Shown: piece by piece, positions 43,795 to 55,606 of the stretch | Layout of the letters: each line of letters begins with the position of its first letter | Position numbering within the stretch: position 1 is the stretch's first letter | From: Ambrosia x helenae | Taxonomy: Eukaryota; Streptophyta; Magnoliopsida; Asterales; Asteraceae | Length of the DNA: 64,000 nt | NCBI GenBank assembly: GCA_030844895.1 | Contig: CM061228.1 | Span: 141,844,444-141,908,443 of the forward strand | Direction of reading: 5' to 3' | Program-made: the position numbers and the translations under genes | The notes under the pieces: model-generated | What the model was told of the DNA's origin: nothing | Databases searched by the model: none | What the model saw: the letters and a program-made list of their open reading frames with translations, nothing else

Positions 43795-46105
43795 ACTAAT
43801 AAAATAAACCAATAAGACAACAAATCCAATAAGGTACAATTTTGATCTTATGCTTTTGAAATTTTCATTATATTGGTTTATGTATGTATGTGTTGGTGCA
43901 TGTATTGTTATTCATGCAATAGGGTATTCTAACTTAGTTAATTTGATTACAAATTTATTAAGTTGGTTGGTTATGTGATTTTAGGGAAACTAGTGGGTTT
44001 ACCCGCGCGATGCAGCGGGTGTAACCGAAACTCTTTTGTAGAGCACAATCTAATGTAATCGAACATACCTACTATGAACCTAACCCCTATTACATGAATA
44101 TTTTTTTAATACCTTTGTTTGAAATTCATTATAAACAAAAGCTTTCTTCTTCGGTTGTTGAATCCGGTGATCATATAGTTTAGATTGGATTAGGCATGTT
44201 TATGTGTATGAATATAACATAATAATTTTAGAATTCAAATCGTTACCTCTTGATTAAAAACACAACTTTCACTCTTGATTTCCCGATTTCTATATAGTAT
44301 GATCAAGTTTATAAAACTTTAACTTTTATAAAGTACCTAACTCTATATAAAAGGTTATAACAAAATATATAGCATCATGAGTTGGTTTTTATATGTTTTC
44401 TATTCAATATATTTAAAGTAATTATAAAATTGAATGTATGAGGTTTCATAAACATCTCATGACTCTTGGCTTTCTTTTAATTAAATGTGGTGTTTTAAAG
44501 ATATATTTACCCCTAAAAAGTAGCTATGTTATGCATTATGTGTTGTATCAAAATCATTTAGACTTATACCTCTTAAATTTTAAGAAATCCTTAGGAAATG
44601 CTTTATAACATAGTATAGATATAGATATAGATAGTATAGATATGTAATGAATGAGTGTCTTTTGTTAACCAACAACCCAGTTGTGTATACTACTATATAA
44701 TCGTAAGATGTTATATATTGTATTCAGATCATAAGGATATTTTGTGGTTTTTAATTGCAAAAACTTTTTTTGTAACAACTCTTAAGAGTTTTCTATACAT
44801 TAACCTATGAGTAAGGTCATAATATGGTCATGTTTCTCATGCATGTCAGACCTAAACATACAAAACCATCTCACTCTATCTTATCTATTAATTTTTCTAT
44901 CTTACTTATCAATTTTATGAGCGACTATGATAGTTCCATGCATCAATATATTATTCGATTTCTTTACTATGAACTTCCTACATATAAAAATACAACCCTA
45001 GATATTAACTGTATAAAATATTATAAAAACAACAAAGTATGGATTGGTTGGGGGATAAACACATAATGTTTGCAAGAATATTTTTTAATGGTGAACAAAA
45101 GGTTACCTTAAGATCAATATCCTATATTTCACAAAATTTTGAACGACCAAATATAACATAACGATTATCCGCAATATTCTCGTACACAAAATCCCTTTAT
45201 GAATCTGCAAAAACAAAAGAAAATGGTTCATTAGTTGTTTTCATGGTAGAAGGCAACCATAAGATATCAATAAGAATAAGGCCTCATAAAGGTACAAATT
45301 GAAGAAAGAAACAAGTGACAATGCCTACTAACAAATCAAAGATTATAAAGAGAATAAGGAATGAGAGAGTTATTCATTGAGATGTATAAAAAAACAACAT
45401 AATGGCCACTATTTATAGGGCTCTAATAGAAGGTATATACATAAATGAGAAAAAGGAGTTAGGAACATGGATAGTCACTAATAATATATAAAGGAGTTAG
45501 AAACATGGATAGTCACTATAATAACTTTATTATTTCATAATCAACTTAATTGTTAATGTAAAAAGACAACTTCACCCCTTTACCACATTCATTAAGTTAT
45601 TATACCATATGCATTATATGTTGTAATTACTTAAATTTGGTTGGAATCCTTCACTCATGCTTTATAATATAGTATAGATGTAGTATATAAAGGGTATGTT
45701 TGGTAATGAACTTTTAAGAGCTTTTACGAGCTTCAAACTTTAAGCTTTAGGAAAAAGCTCATACTCAATAAAAACCTTGTTTGGTTGAATGAGCTTGAAG
45801 TTTTTAAGTTAGGAGAAAAAACTCTATATTGAAAAGCTACTAGTAGTAGCGTTTAAGAAAAATTTTTTACTAGCTACGAGTTTTTAATGAGTAAATAACA
45901 CACATCTATAACTAATAAAATAAACCAATAGGACAACAAATCCAATAAGGTACAATTTTGATCTTATGCTTTTGAAATTTTCATTATATTGGTTTATGTA
46001 TGTATGTGTTGGTGTATGTATTGTTATTCATGCAATAGGGTATTCTAACTTAGTTAATTTGATTACAAATTTGTTAAGTTGGTTGGATATGTGATTTTAG
46101 GGAAA
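43795..46105. repeat. Tandem duplication of about 430 bp, first copy interrupted by a Helitron
   Basis: Block X (43795-43989 and 45904-46105) and block Y (45679-45903, with its partner from 46106) occur in the order X, Helitron, Y, X, Y. X begins TCTATAACTAATAAAATAAACC and ends GATTTTAGGGAAA; Y begins TGTAGTATATAAAGGG. The second X-Y junction is uninterrupted. Confidence 0.88.
43990..45678 (-). mobile_element. Helitron with defined ends (1,689 bp)
   Basis: The plus strand reads A, then CTAGTGGGTTTACCCGCGCG... up to ATAGTATAGA, then T. On the minus strand this is TC at the 5' end and, at the 3' end, a CCCGCTGCATCGCGCGGG hairpin followed by TAAACCCACTAG before T, the standard Helitron layout. 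The empty site at 46105/46106 (GGGAAA/TGTAGT) confirms both ends. A second TC-led 5' end lies inside near 44640, so the element has two alternative 5' termini. No coding sequence is seen. Confidence 0.9.
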
Positions 46106-46118
46106 TGTAGTATATAAA

Positions 46119-46539
46119 GGGTATGTTTGATAAGGAACTTTTAAGAGCTTTTACGAGCTTCAAACTTTAAACTTTTAGGAAAAAACTCATACTCAATAAA
46201 AACCTTGTTTGGTTGAATGAGCTTGAAGTTTTTAAATTAGGAGAAAAAGCTCTATATTGAAAACCTACTAGTAGTAGCGTTTAAGAAAAAGTTCTTACTA
46301 GCTACAAGCTTTTAATGAGTAAATGACACACATACCAATTCTATCATTAAAAAAATAAAAAAAAACATGTATACAAGATTTTAGTTAATGCTTATTTTGA
46401 TCATTTTATACATTTTATTAAAAGCTCCAGCTACTATGCCAAACACCAAAATATATTTAAAAAGCTACAGCTAACAGCTTCTAGCTACAACTACTAGCTA
46501 CAAACTTCCAGCCACCAGCTAGTTTTGCCAAACATACCC
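46119..46539. mobile_element. MITE with GGGTATGTTTGG ends
   Basis: The ends GGGTATGTTTG and CCAAACATACCC are inverted. The arms are rich in AGCTTTTAGAGC-like and CTACTAGTAGTAGC motifs. A left-half copy lies at 45692-45903 because of the tandem duplication. Confidence 0.75.
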
Positions 46540-46544
46540 AAAAA

Positions 46545-46909
46545 CTCTATGAGTTAATTGTTTGCTTGGTTTATATATACTTTTCAGATCTTGCAAGCTT
46601 GATTCTAAGACTTCAATAAGACTGAATTACAAGTTTTGTCCTTTATGTTTATACCTAATTACAAAGACTGTCATTTACCTTTAAAATTGACGAGTTTTGT
46701 ACTTTATGTTCCAATCTTGCACGCTACGTCCTTTGACACTAACCCGGTTAGATTTTAACACTAACACAAGGGTAAAATTATCTCTTTACTATTCTAAGAC
46801 CTATTTGTGTAATTAAGTTAAAGTTTTGGACCAAAAGTAAATTTTTAAATATTAATAAAACCACCCCCCCTCTCTCTCTCTCTCACCTTTGTTGTAGGTC
46901 TGGTTGGGG
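46545..46909. other. Intergenic, possible MULE-end remnant
   Basis: CAAGTTTTGTCCTTTATG and CGTCCTTTGACACTAACCCGG resemble the TIR of the MULE at 7451, without a partner arm. A CT microsatellite follows at 46868-46884. Confidence 0.35.
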
Positions 46910-47241
46910 TTAGACCATGTGTAATGGTGAGTGAAAGAGGCATTTTTTGACATGTGGCATGTGGGGCCACTTTGGTGGGTGAAAGGGGCTTGAAATGGGC
47001 AAAGGGTGTAGTGGTGTGGTGTGAATATGTGTATATAATAATATTAAATTTGAATTAAAAAGAAAAACAAATAAAAATGAAGTGGCAAAGGATGATTGGC
47101 TGAAAAAAATATCACCCCCGTGAAATATTTCGCGTGAGAGGCATTAACGCCCCTTTAACAAGGGGGGCAGTGTTCTTGGGTGAATGGGGCGCCAATTTTG
47201 CCTTTCACCCCCAATTCACTTGCCCATTACACCTGGTCTTA
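46910..47241. mobile_element. Tourist-like MITE with GACCATGTGTAATGG ends (46913-47238)
   Basis: TTA on both sides (46910-46912, 47239-47241). The ends GACCATGTGTAATGG and CCATTACACCTGGTC are inverted. No coding capacity. Confidence 0.85.
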
Positions 47242-47695
47242 GTAAGAAAAACAAGGAATAGATCAACTAATAACAATCTTAATCTTCAATATTGAAAAAG
47301 ATTTCCACTTCTTTGTTCTTGATTTTCGTAACTACCCCTAAATAACACCAAAAAGTGATCATAAAGCTTCAATTAACAGCAATCTTAATTTCTTGTTTTT
47401 ATACCAACGCACTACCAAATCCAGCCAAAAGGAAAAAGGTAGAATGCGTATAGAAAGGGGAAGTAGGAGTATCAAAGGATTTGGAACCGTTTTCATTTCA
47501 AAGACTATAAATTGAAGGCACTTCTGTAACTAGAAGTCTTTTACGATCATACATCACTTTTTTGACTTTTGCTCCTCTTCTTGTTCACGCAAACCATCTA
47601 CAAAAGGTAATGTTTTTCCATTTCTTTCAAAATATTAGGTGAGTTTCTACTTCATTTATACAACAGACCGAGATCTGCAACTACGATTTCTTTTC

Positions 47696-48668
47696 TTAGA
47701 CCATATGTAATCGAATCCAATTTGGGACGTTTTTCCCTCCAGCAACGCCCCCACCATAATTGAACCCCCCCCCCCCCTCCCAAGTTTTTGGGGGCGTTTT
47801 TTCCCTCCAGCAAAATTTCCACATTGTTTTTTTTATGGGCCAATACCTTTGAAGCTTTCCAACGGTTAGATTTTGTCCTCCAATAGTTTTTTTTATTGGA
47901 AGGGCTTGACAGGGCCGGCCCTGAAAATTCGGGTGCCCGGGCCGAGCCGGGAAATATGTGCCCCTTGGTCTTAGGTCTTTTAAGCAATGTTTTCATAACC
48001 TAAGCGGACGTTGAACCGGTGTCCTTACCGGTTCCCTAGTCGGACTGGTCGAACCAGATATAGAACTGAAAGTGTCGTAATAATTATAAAAATTAATATG
48101 TTTGGCTAATTGGCTCATAAAAAAACCACAATTTCTTAAAATTCCATAATAATCTGAAGGGCCATTATTTATGTCTAGACTTCAAAAGTTTTTTAATGAA
48201 ATGAATTTGACTTGAATCATGTGTATAAGCGTGAGACAATTACTGTTTTGTAGTACTACTATATATTAAAATTTTCTACAAAGACTGCACAATTACTGTA
48301 CCACAATACAAATATTAAGTAACACACTTCAACTTTTTTTTTAATTTTGTCGTATCCTTCAAAAAAGAAGATGAGTCATCTTCTTCCTTATCTACTCTTC
48401 ACCTTCTTGCGTTTATAACCAGTGATATTTAAGATGAGATCTTTTTTTGGGTTGAAAACAGAAAGAAAATACTTGCAGAAAAAATACACTCTACACTCGT
48501 TGCCGCTCAAAGTGCCCCTTCAAAAATTGGGCCCGGGCCGGGAGTCCTCCCCGCACCCCCTCAGGGCCGGCCTTGGGGCTTGAATCTCTTAATGGCTCCC
48601 ATATGCCATGTGCCAATTAATGCCCCATAGGGTTTGAAATTTTCACCTTACCATTACACATGGACTTA
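47696..48668. mobile_element. Second MITE of the GACCATRTGTAAT family, hosting a hAT element (47699-48665)
   Basis: TTA on both sides (47696-47698, 48666-48668). The ends GACCATATGTAATCG and CCATTACACATGGAC are inverted. Its middle is taken up by the insertion at 47910-48575. Confidence 0.82.
47902..48583. mobile_element. hAT-type element nested in a MITE (47910-48575)
   Basis: GGGCTTGA at 47902-47909 and 48576-48583 is an 8-bp duplication. The ends CAGGGCCGGCCCTGA and TCAGGGCCGGCCTTG are inverted, and CAGGG-type termini are typical of hAT. Subterminal GCCCGGGCCG motifs occur on both sides. No transposase. Confidence 0.88.
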
Positions 48669-49339
48669 CAAACTTCACCTGAATAAAACAAATCAAGATC
48701 GTAAACGGGTGAGGTGAATATTTTCTTTTCTTGCAAACTTCTGGTGAAATCCTCTGGCCTCCATAATTCCCATCGGAGTTGGGCCCACATGTCATTTGGA
48801 CCGAGGCAAAAGGACGCCCTGCTGCACAGGCTCTTCTTCTTCTAACGTTGTCGGGCAGAAATCTCCAACGCTAAGGATGAGTCCAGCGTGGCACGGGCGA
48901 AGGTATTAGAGGCGTGCTGGAGACGACCTAAGTGTTGAATTGACAACATAAGTGAGAGTTGAGAGCACCTTTGATTAAATTGCAATTATAGCGAGGTGAA
49001 GAGCGAATACGGTTGGCGCCGCTTCGACTCGGATGAGAGGTGATGTTTTACCTAATATTCCACTGTCGTGCTTTTGAACGGGTGGAGGTCGGGGTTTGGA
49101 CGCATCTGGGACTGGGAGAGCTAAGTGGCTGGCGACGGTCGATAATCGACCTTAGCCACAACGCCCGATGTCATGATGGTTGACACGTAATTCATTCTCG
49201 TTCAAAAAATTAATGTGACTATAGGCAAATATGGATAGTATTTTCATTTTATTAACGTTTGAAAAAAAAAAAAAAAGCTTACCTCAACGCAGCTACGCTT
49301 CCCAACGCACAGTTATTTTGAAAACCAACTCTTTTACGC
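48669..49339. other. Intergenic, no gene seen
   Basis: Contains a more GC-balanced stretch (48760-49190) without a supported ORF. Its origin is unclear. Confidence 0.4.
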
Positions 49340-49795
49340 TGTGTTCCCGAGTTTTCTACCGGAAAGAAAAGAAGAGAAAGGAGATTTAGGACAGAAAAGA
49401 ACGAGAAGGAAAAGAAATATATAACTTTATTTTGTGTTTCCGAGTTCGAAGGAAAGGAAATGAAAATAAAAATTTTATGTGTTCCCGAGTTGAGAGGAAG
49501 AGAAAAGAAAGATTTAATTTTACAATAATACCCTTGTTGGGTGTTATATTAGATTAAATGGAAGGATAAAATAGTAAATAACAAAACATTTTAATTGATA
49601 ACTTTCCCCTCCTTCCATTTCCTTCCATTTTGGAAGGAAGATTTTAAGCAATAATTTTCCTTCAACTTCCTCCCATTCTTTCCACTCCTTTCTTTTAATG
49701 AAACTCTGGAACACGCTTATTTTTCATTTTTCCTTCAATTCCTTCACCTTCTTTCCAGTTCCTTCCTTTAATGAAACTCTAGAACATAGTGTTAG
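49340..49795. mobile_element. Decayed MITE of the TGTGTTCCCGAGTT family just upstream of LPXD
   Basis: The left end TGTGTTCCCGAGTTTTC matches the MITE at 4517. Related boundary-like sequences (TGTTTCCGAGTTCGAAGG, TGTGTTCCCGAGTTGAG, AAACTCTGGAACACG, AAACTCTAGAACATAG) recur inside. It ends about 55 bp before the LPXD start codon, so it likely overlaps the promoter or leader. Confidence 0.6.
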
Positions 49796-49848
49796 GGCCC
49801 AGTACTTGTTTTTCACTGCCTCTACTCGTCTTGTGTTTCATATCGTTG

Positions 49849-51882
49849 ATGACTATGCATTTGAAGCGATTGACAAATGTTATTAACTCCTCAATTCCCA
49901 TCTTCAACCTCATTTCTGGGAAATCTTTTATTTTAGATTCCAACTCTTCATTACTGGAGAAATTCATCTCAAGTTTTACCAGACGCCATCTTTTCTCTAC
50001 TTGCATCACCGGTGAGCTAAATCCAACGAACTAATATTTGTAGTTTATTTTCTGTTTTATTTTGGCCAACGTATCTTTGCATTCCACCTGTTTGAGGAAA
50101 TGCCTCTGAGAACAATATAGTTCACATGTTTTTTTGTCAGACAGTTTGGGTGTGAAAACTTCTTAGTCTCAACTTTGATAGTGGACTAACTCATACTTGC
50201 ATTATTGGATATGCTTATAATTTAAGATTAGCAGATGCTGAGGGAAGCGGCCACCGTGAATTTTTGAAATGCCGCAAAGGAGGAGGGATGTTTCATAAGT
50301 CAGCAAGTATTGATCCCACGGCGTTAATAGATTTTGGCGCTGTCGTCCATTCAGGGTCATTTGTGGGTGGAAATGTTCATGTAGGATCAGGCACTGTTGT
50401 TGGCCCGAACGTGACAATTGGCCAATCGACAAAGATAGGGTATGATGCTCATATGCCCCTCTTAAAAGAGTTGGTTTTCATTACTTTGAATGAAAAAGAG
50501 ATGCAAAAGATGCTGAATATTGAGCAAAATTTCAGTACTTAAATGTTATCTATTACGAAATATGTACATGCTGCATCTTGAAACGATACTTTGGTGTCCA
50601 GTTGTCTGTTTTCTTCTATTCATGATTTCCTCTAGAATGGAATATTAACCATTACAATTTATTAGGTATAATGTTTCACTTGCAAATTGCACAATTGGTG
50701 ATTCATGTGTCATCCATCATGGGGTCTGCATTGGTCAAGATGGTAAAACTAGTTTCAATGAAGTCATATACTGTAATAAACTTATTACATTATGTTCTAT
50801 CTGTAATGAAATCATTCTTTTCAGGTTTTGGTTTTTTTATGGATGAGAATGGAGCCATGGTGAAGAAACCTCAAGTTAGTAATCCGCATTTTTAGTCTTC
50901 ATATTTGTGCCTGTTTTTAGCTTTTTCTGAAAATCAATTAAGTTTTGTGGCTTGTTTTATACCTTTAACCTTAGGCCCTGAAAGCTCATATAGGGAATAA
51001 TGTTGAGATTGGTGCAAATACATGCATTGACAGGGGCAGGTGAGCTTATATTGTGTTCTTTCTGTGAAGCTCTTAGGATATAAAGTATTTTGTGAGTTGA
51101 GGCTTTTGCAGGTCATAATTTAAGAAATAATATTTATCCATTCTTTCTGCAGTTGGAGGGACACTACTATAGGTGATCATTCAAAGATAGACAATTTAGT
51201 TCAGGTACATATCGAGTTTCATTAAATTGTTATTTGTTTATCAACCATGAACCAGCATGAGTTATTCAACTTTAATTTCCAGATTGGTCACAATGTTGTG
51301 ATTGGCAAGTGTTGCATGTTATGTGGGCAAGTTGGTATTGCGGGTTCTGTAACGTATGCAGTGTTGTTCTTTGTTTCTTTCTTTTATTTTTGTGTTGATA
51401 ACTCTTCTACATAATACAGTTTAGTTTCAAAATAACCTATGTGTTGTGACATTGTTATCCTGTTTAGGATGGGTGATTATGTAACTTTAGGTGGAAGGGT
51501 TGGAGTTCGTGATCATGTTACCATTGTGTCAAAGGTACGCGTTGAATTTTGGTAAACGAACAAAATTGACCATTATGTTAAATATCTTTCATGTTCACGT
51601 CTGCATATCATGCGATTGATATCAATGGAAGTTGATAAAAAAAAGATGATGCCTTGAGCTGCAGGTGCGTTTAGCAGCTGCCAGCTGTGTGACCAAGGAT
51701 ATTACTCAACCTGGTGACTATGGTGGCTTCCCTGCTGTAAGGATAATCCTTTTGTCTAATTTTATATGCAATAAACTAAGTCATGTATTTCATTAAGCTT
51801 TAAGCTGATATTTTCCCCAAAATTCAAACAGGTCCCAATTCGTGAATGGCGAAGACAAGTTGCTAGTCGTTGCAAAAATTGA
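49849..51882 (+). CDS. LPXD: UDP-3-O-acylglucosamine N-acyltransferase (LpxD-like), mitochondrial type
   Basis: Ten exons fit with GT-AG introns and agreeing phases: 49849-50011, 50232-50439, 50666-50742, 50825-50874, 50975-51039, 51153-51204, 51283-51353, 51468-51534, 51665-51736 and 51832-51882. They sum to 876 nt, 291 aa. The first 55 residues are basic and hydroxylated, like a mitochondrial presequence (SFTRRHLFSTCIT). The rest is a left-handed beta-helix of hexapeptide repeats, e.g. IDPTALIDFGAVVHSGSFVG, VCIGQDGFGF, IGNNVEIGANTCIDRG and IGHNVVIGKCC. His of IGHNVVIG matches the catalytic position of LpxD by family knowledge. Plant LpxD acts in the lipid A-like pathway of mitochondria. The second exon acceptor may be GATTAG or GATTAGCAG; an upstream in-frame start at 49789 is possible. 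The gene looks intact. Confidence 0.93.
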
Positions 51883-52660
51883 AGTGATGGATACCTTGGA
51901 ATTATGACAGACTAAATCAACCAAACCAGATCATTTTCAAACCTAAGTTTTGTCAGCCAACCCGTGGGAAACAAACGGGGGCTGCATCTTTGAGACCATC
52001 AGATGGTTTGACATGCTAAGTTTGTTTTAAAATGGAGTTCACTTCCTTATCTAAATCAAGAAAAGGACAAGTTTGTTAAACATTTTTAGTGTTAGCAGTT
52101 TTGTTTAAAGTTTTAGAAGAACCAATAGCAATGCCTAAATTATGTTTCCAATTCTTAGAATATTATTTAACAGTAATGTTCCCTTGGCATCTCATTAACC
52201 TTGTTGGGTTGGACACCCACAACTAAACTTCAGCATAAGGAATAAGGATTAAGCAACACTCTTGCATCAAGTTCCTATAGAGAAAACGTGAAGAGTGTGA
52301 CTAGCTGCTGTATAATTAGTTGATCGATAGAACTTGAAAACAACAATGTTTCCACAACAGCTTGATCCTTATAGTACAACCGTACAAGGCCAAATTCACT
52401 ATGTCCTAGTATATCCCTATGTCCAGATTCTGGTCTCTTGGTAAAGCATTAGTTTATCTTATAATTTACAACTATAACTTGAAATAATCAACTATGCCCA
52501 TAATGAGCAACAACTCATGTAAATCTAAACAGAACCCAGTAAACAGTGTGTAAACCTGAAGTATACATAATTCATAACATAGTAAATATCTATAACATTT
52601 TTACATACATATACTCTATGTATCCCCTTTAAGTAAAAACTGTTCAACGAATAAACATTT
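51883..52660. other. 3' spacer between convergent LPXD and PDRP1 genes
   Basis: Contains both 3' ends. No further gene or repeat seen. Confidence 0.6.
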
Positions 52661-54030
52661 CTAGTAGCGTTTTGAGATTCTGGGCATAGAGCACCTGTTT
52701 TTTCGATCTTGGTAGAGTCTCAAAACGGTAACTGCAGTTTCTTCTATTGCTTTCCCAGTCACTTCTGTGATCATCATGAATAATACATTAAAACCATGTA
52801 TAAAAGAATTGAACTTTATATCAATGATTGTAGAAGAGAACTGACCGATTACTGGCCAAGTAGGATTCTGTGCAAAAATCTTGCAAGCAAAATCAAGCTC
52901 CTCCCTCACATGATCCATCTCTGCATAATTAGTTCTAACTTGGTCGGTGAACCCTAAGCTCTTTGCTCTTGTTCTTCTTATAGTCTGCAAAACAACTGAA
53001 TTTATAGTCAAAGCAAAAATCTTCTCCTGATCAATCTTAAACAGAGTTTTCGGCAATGCCACTCCCATAACAATAGGCACATTCGCCACTTTGAACCCTT
53101 TTTGCGCCAAATAAATAGACAACGGAGTCTTCCCTGTCCGCGAAACACCAGCAAGAACAATATCCGCCCTATGTAAGTTCTGAGGTAAAGCTCCATCATC
53201 CTGCTTTATAGTGAAGTCAATCGCATCAATTCTCTTAAAGTAATCTTCAGTTAACGGAAACTTCCTGCCCGGAGCACCACGAGGCAGTCCAGAAGGCGAA
53301 ACCCCTAAATGTAACGCAATCGCCTCTGTAATCGGACTAAGCAAATCCGTAGAAGGAACGCCCCATCTTTTGCAGGCGTGGCGCGCTGAAGCAGCCATGT
53401 TTTCATCAGCTAGTGTGTAGATGAGCATTGCCCGTTCTCGAGCCGCTTGCTTTATGATCTCTATAAGCTGTTCCACATCATCAATCTAAAATATGAAACC
53501 AAAGTTAGCTTAAGTAAAGTTAACTGAATAAATAATAAGACAGACAACAATATATAATATAATAATAATAATATTACCCCAGAGAACAAGTGGGTGTTGA
53601 CAGGACAACCACGATCAACCAAGCAATGTTCGAACTGGCCTAAGGCAGCGTTGACGGAGTGTTCGGCGGTCCAACCGGTGCCATCGGAGAGCATGTAAAT
53701 ATGTTTGGCTCCGGAGGCGGTGTGATCCATTTCAGCTAGACAGCCGTCTTCGTCGTCTTCGGAAGAATATAAGGGAGGAGCAGTAGAGGATGGACCTGGA
53801 TGAACAGAGTCGGTGGTGAGCAGTGGTGTTGGTTGAAGTTTGAGGCCTGATCTGATGGAGCGAGCTCTGGACCAACGGAGCAATTGAGAGCTACCTTTAC
53901 GAGGAGGGTGGGTGGTCGGTTGTTGTTTAGGGTCAGGTGTGGGTGTGGGTGTAGCAGTAGCAGTAGTCGGTGGGGGTTTTAGGCGAAACTTGGATAAGCT
54001 AATGCTGGGTGATGAAGAATAAGATATCAT
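52661..54030 (-). CDS. RP1: Pyruvate, phosphate dikinase regulatory protein (bifunctional kinase/phosphorylase)
   Basis: Three exons: 53578-54030, 52846-53485 and 52661-52764, 1,197 nt in all, 398 aa. The start is ATG at 54030. The first 90 residues are Pro/Thr/Ser-rich with basic patches, like a plastid transit peptide. The mature part belongs to the DUF299 family: YMLSDGTGWTAEHSVNAALG, the P-loop GVSRTGKTPLS near residue 265, KVANVPIVMGVALPKTLF, and the C-terminal CSMPRISKRY. By family it phosphorylates PPDK on a Thr using ADP and removes the phosphate with Pi, switching the enzyme between dark and light. The last intron (52765-52845) is 81 nt, a multiple of three without stops, so its retention would insert 27 residues. 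Tail-to-tail with LPXD. Looks intact. Confidence 0.95.
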
Positions 54031-54856
54031 TTTCTTCGTATTCACGTTCTCCGGTTTCCAACCTGTTTTTTTTTTTTTATTTAAATTAAATAAATACTTT
54101 TGTAGTTTTGTTCGATTTATGTTTCACTAGATCTTTGTAAGACCGTCACTTGTGGGGGCGTGAGTGCCTGGACGCGAGCTATAAACTTGAGTCTCAAGTA
54201 ACTTGATCATTTAACTCTGTTGTGGCTAGAGGTGAGCATCGGCGTGATCAAAGGACACTTTCTCCCGTTAACCCACGCAACCACCATTGCTTGTGCTCGC
54301 TTGCGCCGGGTTCGCGTCAGGCTGTTGTGACTATGGGTGACCACCGGTGCTAAAACTCCGTTCGCTCGCGCCTCCACAACGGACGGCCTAACAGCAAACC
54401 TCTGGGGTCACTTTGCTTGTATTTCTCTTCTATTCATCTCTTTTGTGGTCGAGTGAAGTTTCTGTACAGTTTTGTCACTTTTTTAAGATCTTCTAAAGTT
54501 ATGATGTAAACCTGAAAAAAAAAAACAACTAAATTAATATCAAATGATATGTCATGGTGATGATTGATTTAAGAGACGTGCATGGTTGGGTAGTTAGAGA
54601 TTTACCTGGTGTCTAAGAATCAGGTCTGCATCTAATCGGCTTAGCAACCTTTATAATCAATGTTTCTAGCAACACTAATAAAAAAAAACTAGATTCTTAT
54701 CAAACTAACTACATCTGTGAATATATGTAGTTAGCAGGTTCTTAAATGTAATAGTAGGTTCAAAAGCATATATACTATCTTAAAATGATACATTTTTTTT
54801 GCTTGAATAAAAACCCACTAAAAAGTCATTTTTTTCGATTTTTGTATAACACTATG
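54031..54856. other. Upstream region of PDRP1
   Basis: No gene supported. A promoter is expected but no clear TATA box stands out. Confidence 0.4.
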
Positions 54857-55606
54857 GTGTTCGTTAGGGTTGTTCACGAACCGAGCCGAACCGAGCGGAC
54901 CTTTGCTCGTGCTTGGCTCATCTACAAACCGAACCGAGCCGAACGACTTGTTTACTATCGAGCCGGAGACCGAGCGAGCATTTTTCGAGCACACATTGTT
55001 TCAAGCGAACGACGAGCGGCTAGTTTTTTCGGACAACCATAAATTTTGGATGTTTCTTTTAATGTTCTCGCTGCCTAATGATGACTGGGGTTCGACCGTC
55101 CGAGGATAACACTAAGTGTGAGGTCCGGTTGTCCGAGAATGGGCTCAGGTTGAGGCCAGTGAGACGATGAGCATATTACAGAGAACGATTGTCGCGTTGT
55201 GGCGTAGGTTGATAGCGGGAGACGATTGATGGCGGACAAATAATGGGAATCGGAAGTCAAACATGTTTTTTCACGACTTAGAATTATATAATTAAACTTA
55301 CTGTTAAGTTATTATTGGGTTGACTGGGCTGATTACTATAAATATAATTGTATATATCCATATATTAGCTAAACCCAATAGAGTTGTATGTATAAAACTA
55401 TAAATATAATTGTAATTAATGTGTGTGTGTGTGTGTATATATATGTGTGTGTATAATTATATATATAATAAATCAATAAAAATATATTGAGCTGAACTGA
55501 GCCGATCGGCTCGTTTACAACCGAGCAGAAAATCGACCGAGCATTTTCCGAGAAAATTCCAAGTGATCGGCGAGCGCCGGGCGATTTGAACAACCCTAGA
55601 GTTCGT
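54857..55606. mobile_element. hAT-type MITE with TAGGGTTGTTCA ends (54865-55598)
   Basis: The ends TAGGGTTGTTCACG and TTTGAACAACCCTA are inverted. GTGTTCGT (54857-54864) and GAGTTCGT (55599-55606) are an 8-bp duplication with one mismatch. The interior has many GAGCCGAAC-like motifs and TG/TA repeats. It splits a block (ACTATGGT...CGTTGGAAAGATAATAAAAC) that is intact at about 14585-14620. Confidence 0.85.

Noticed and set aside
50264..50542. LPXD as an intronless 92-codon ORF
   Set aside because: The frame runs past the GTATGA donor into an intron; the spliced model restores the beta-helix repeats.
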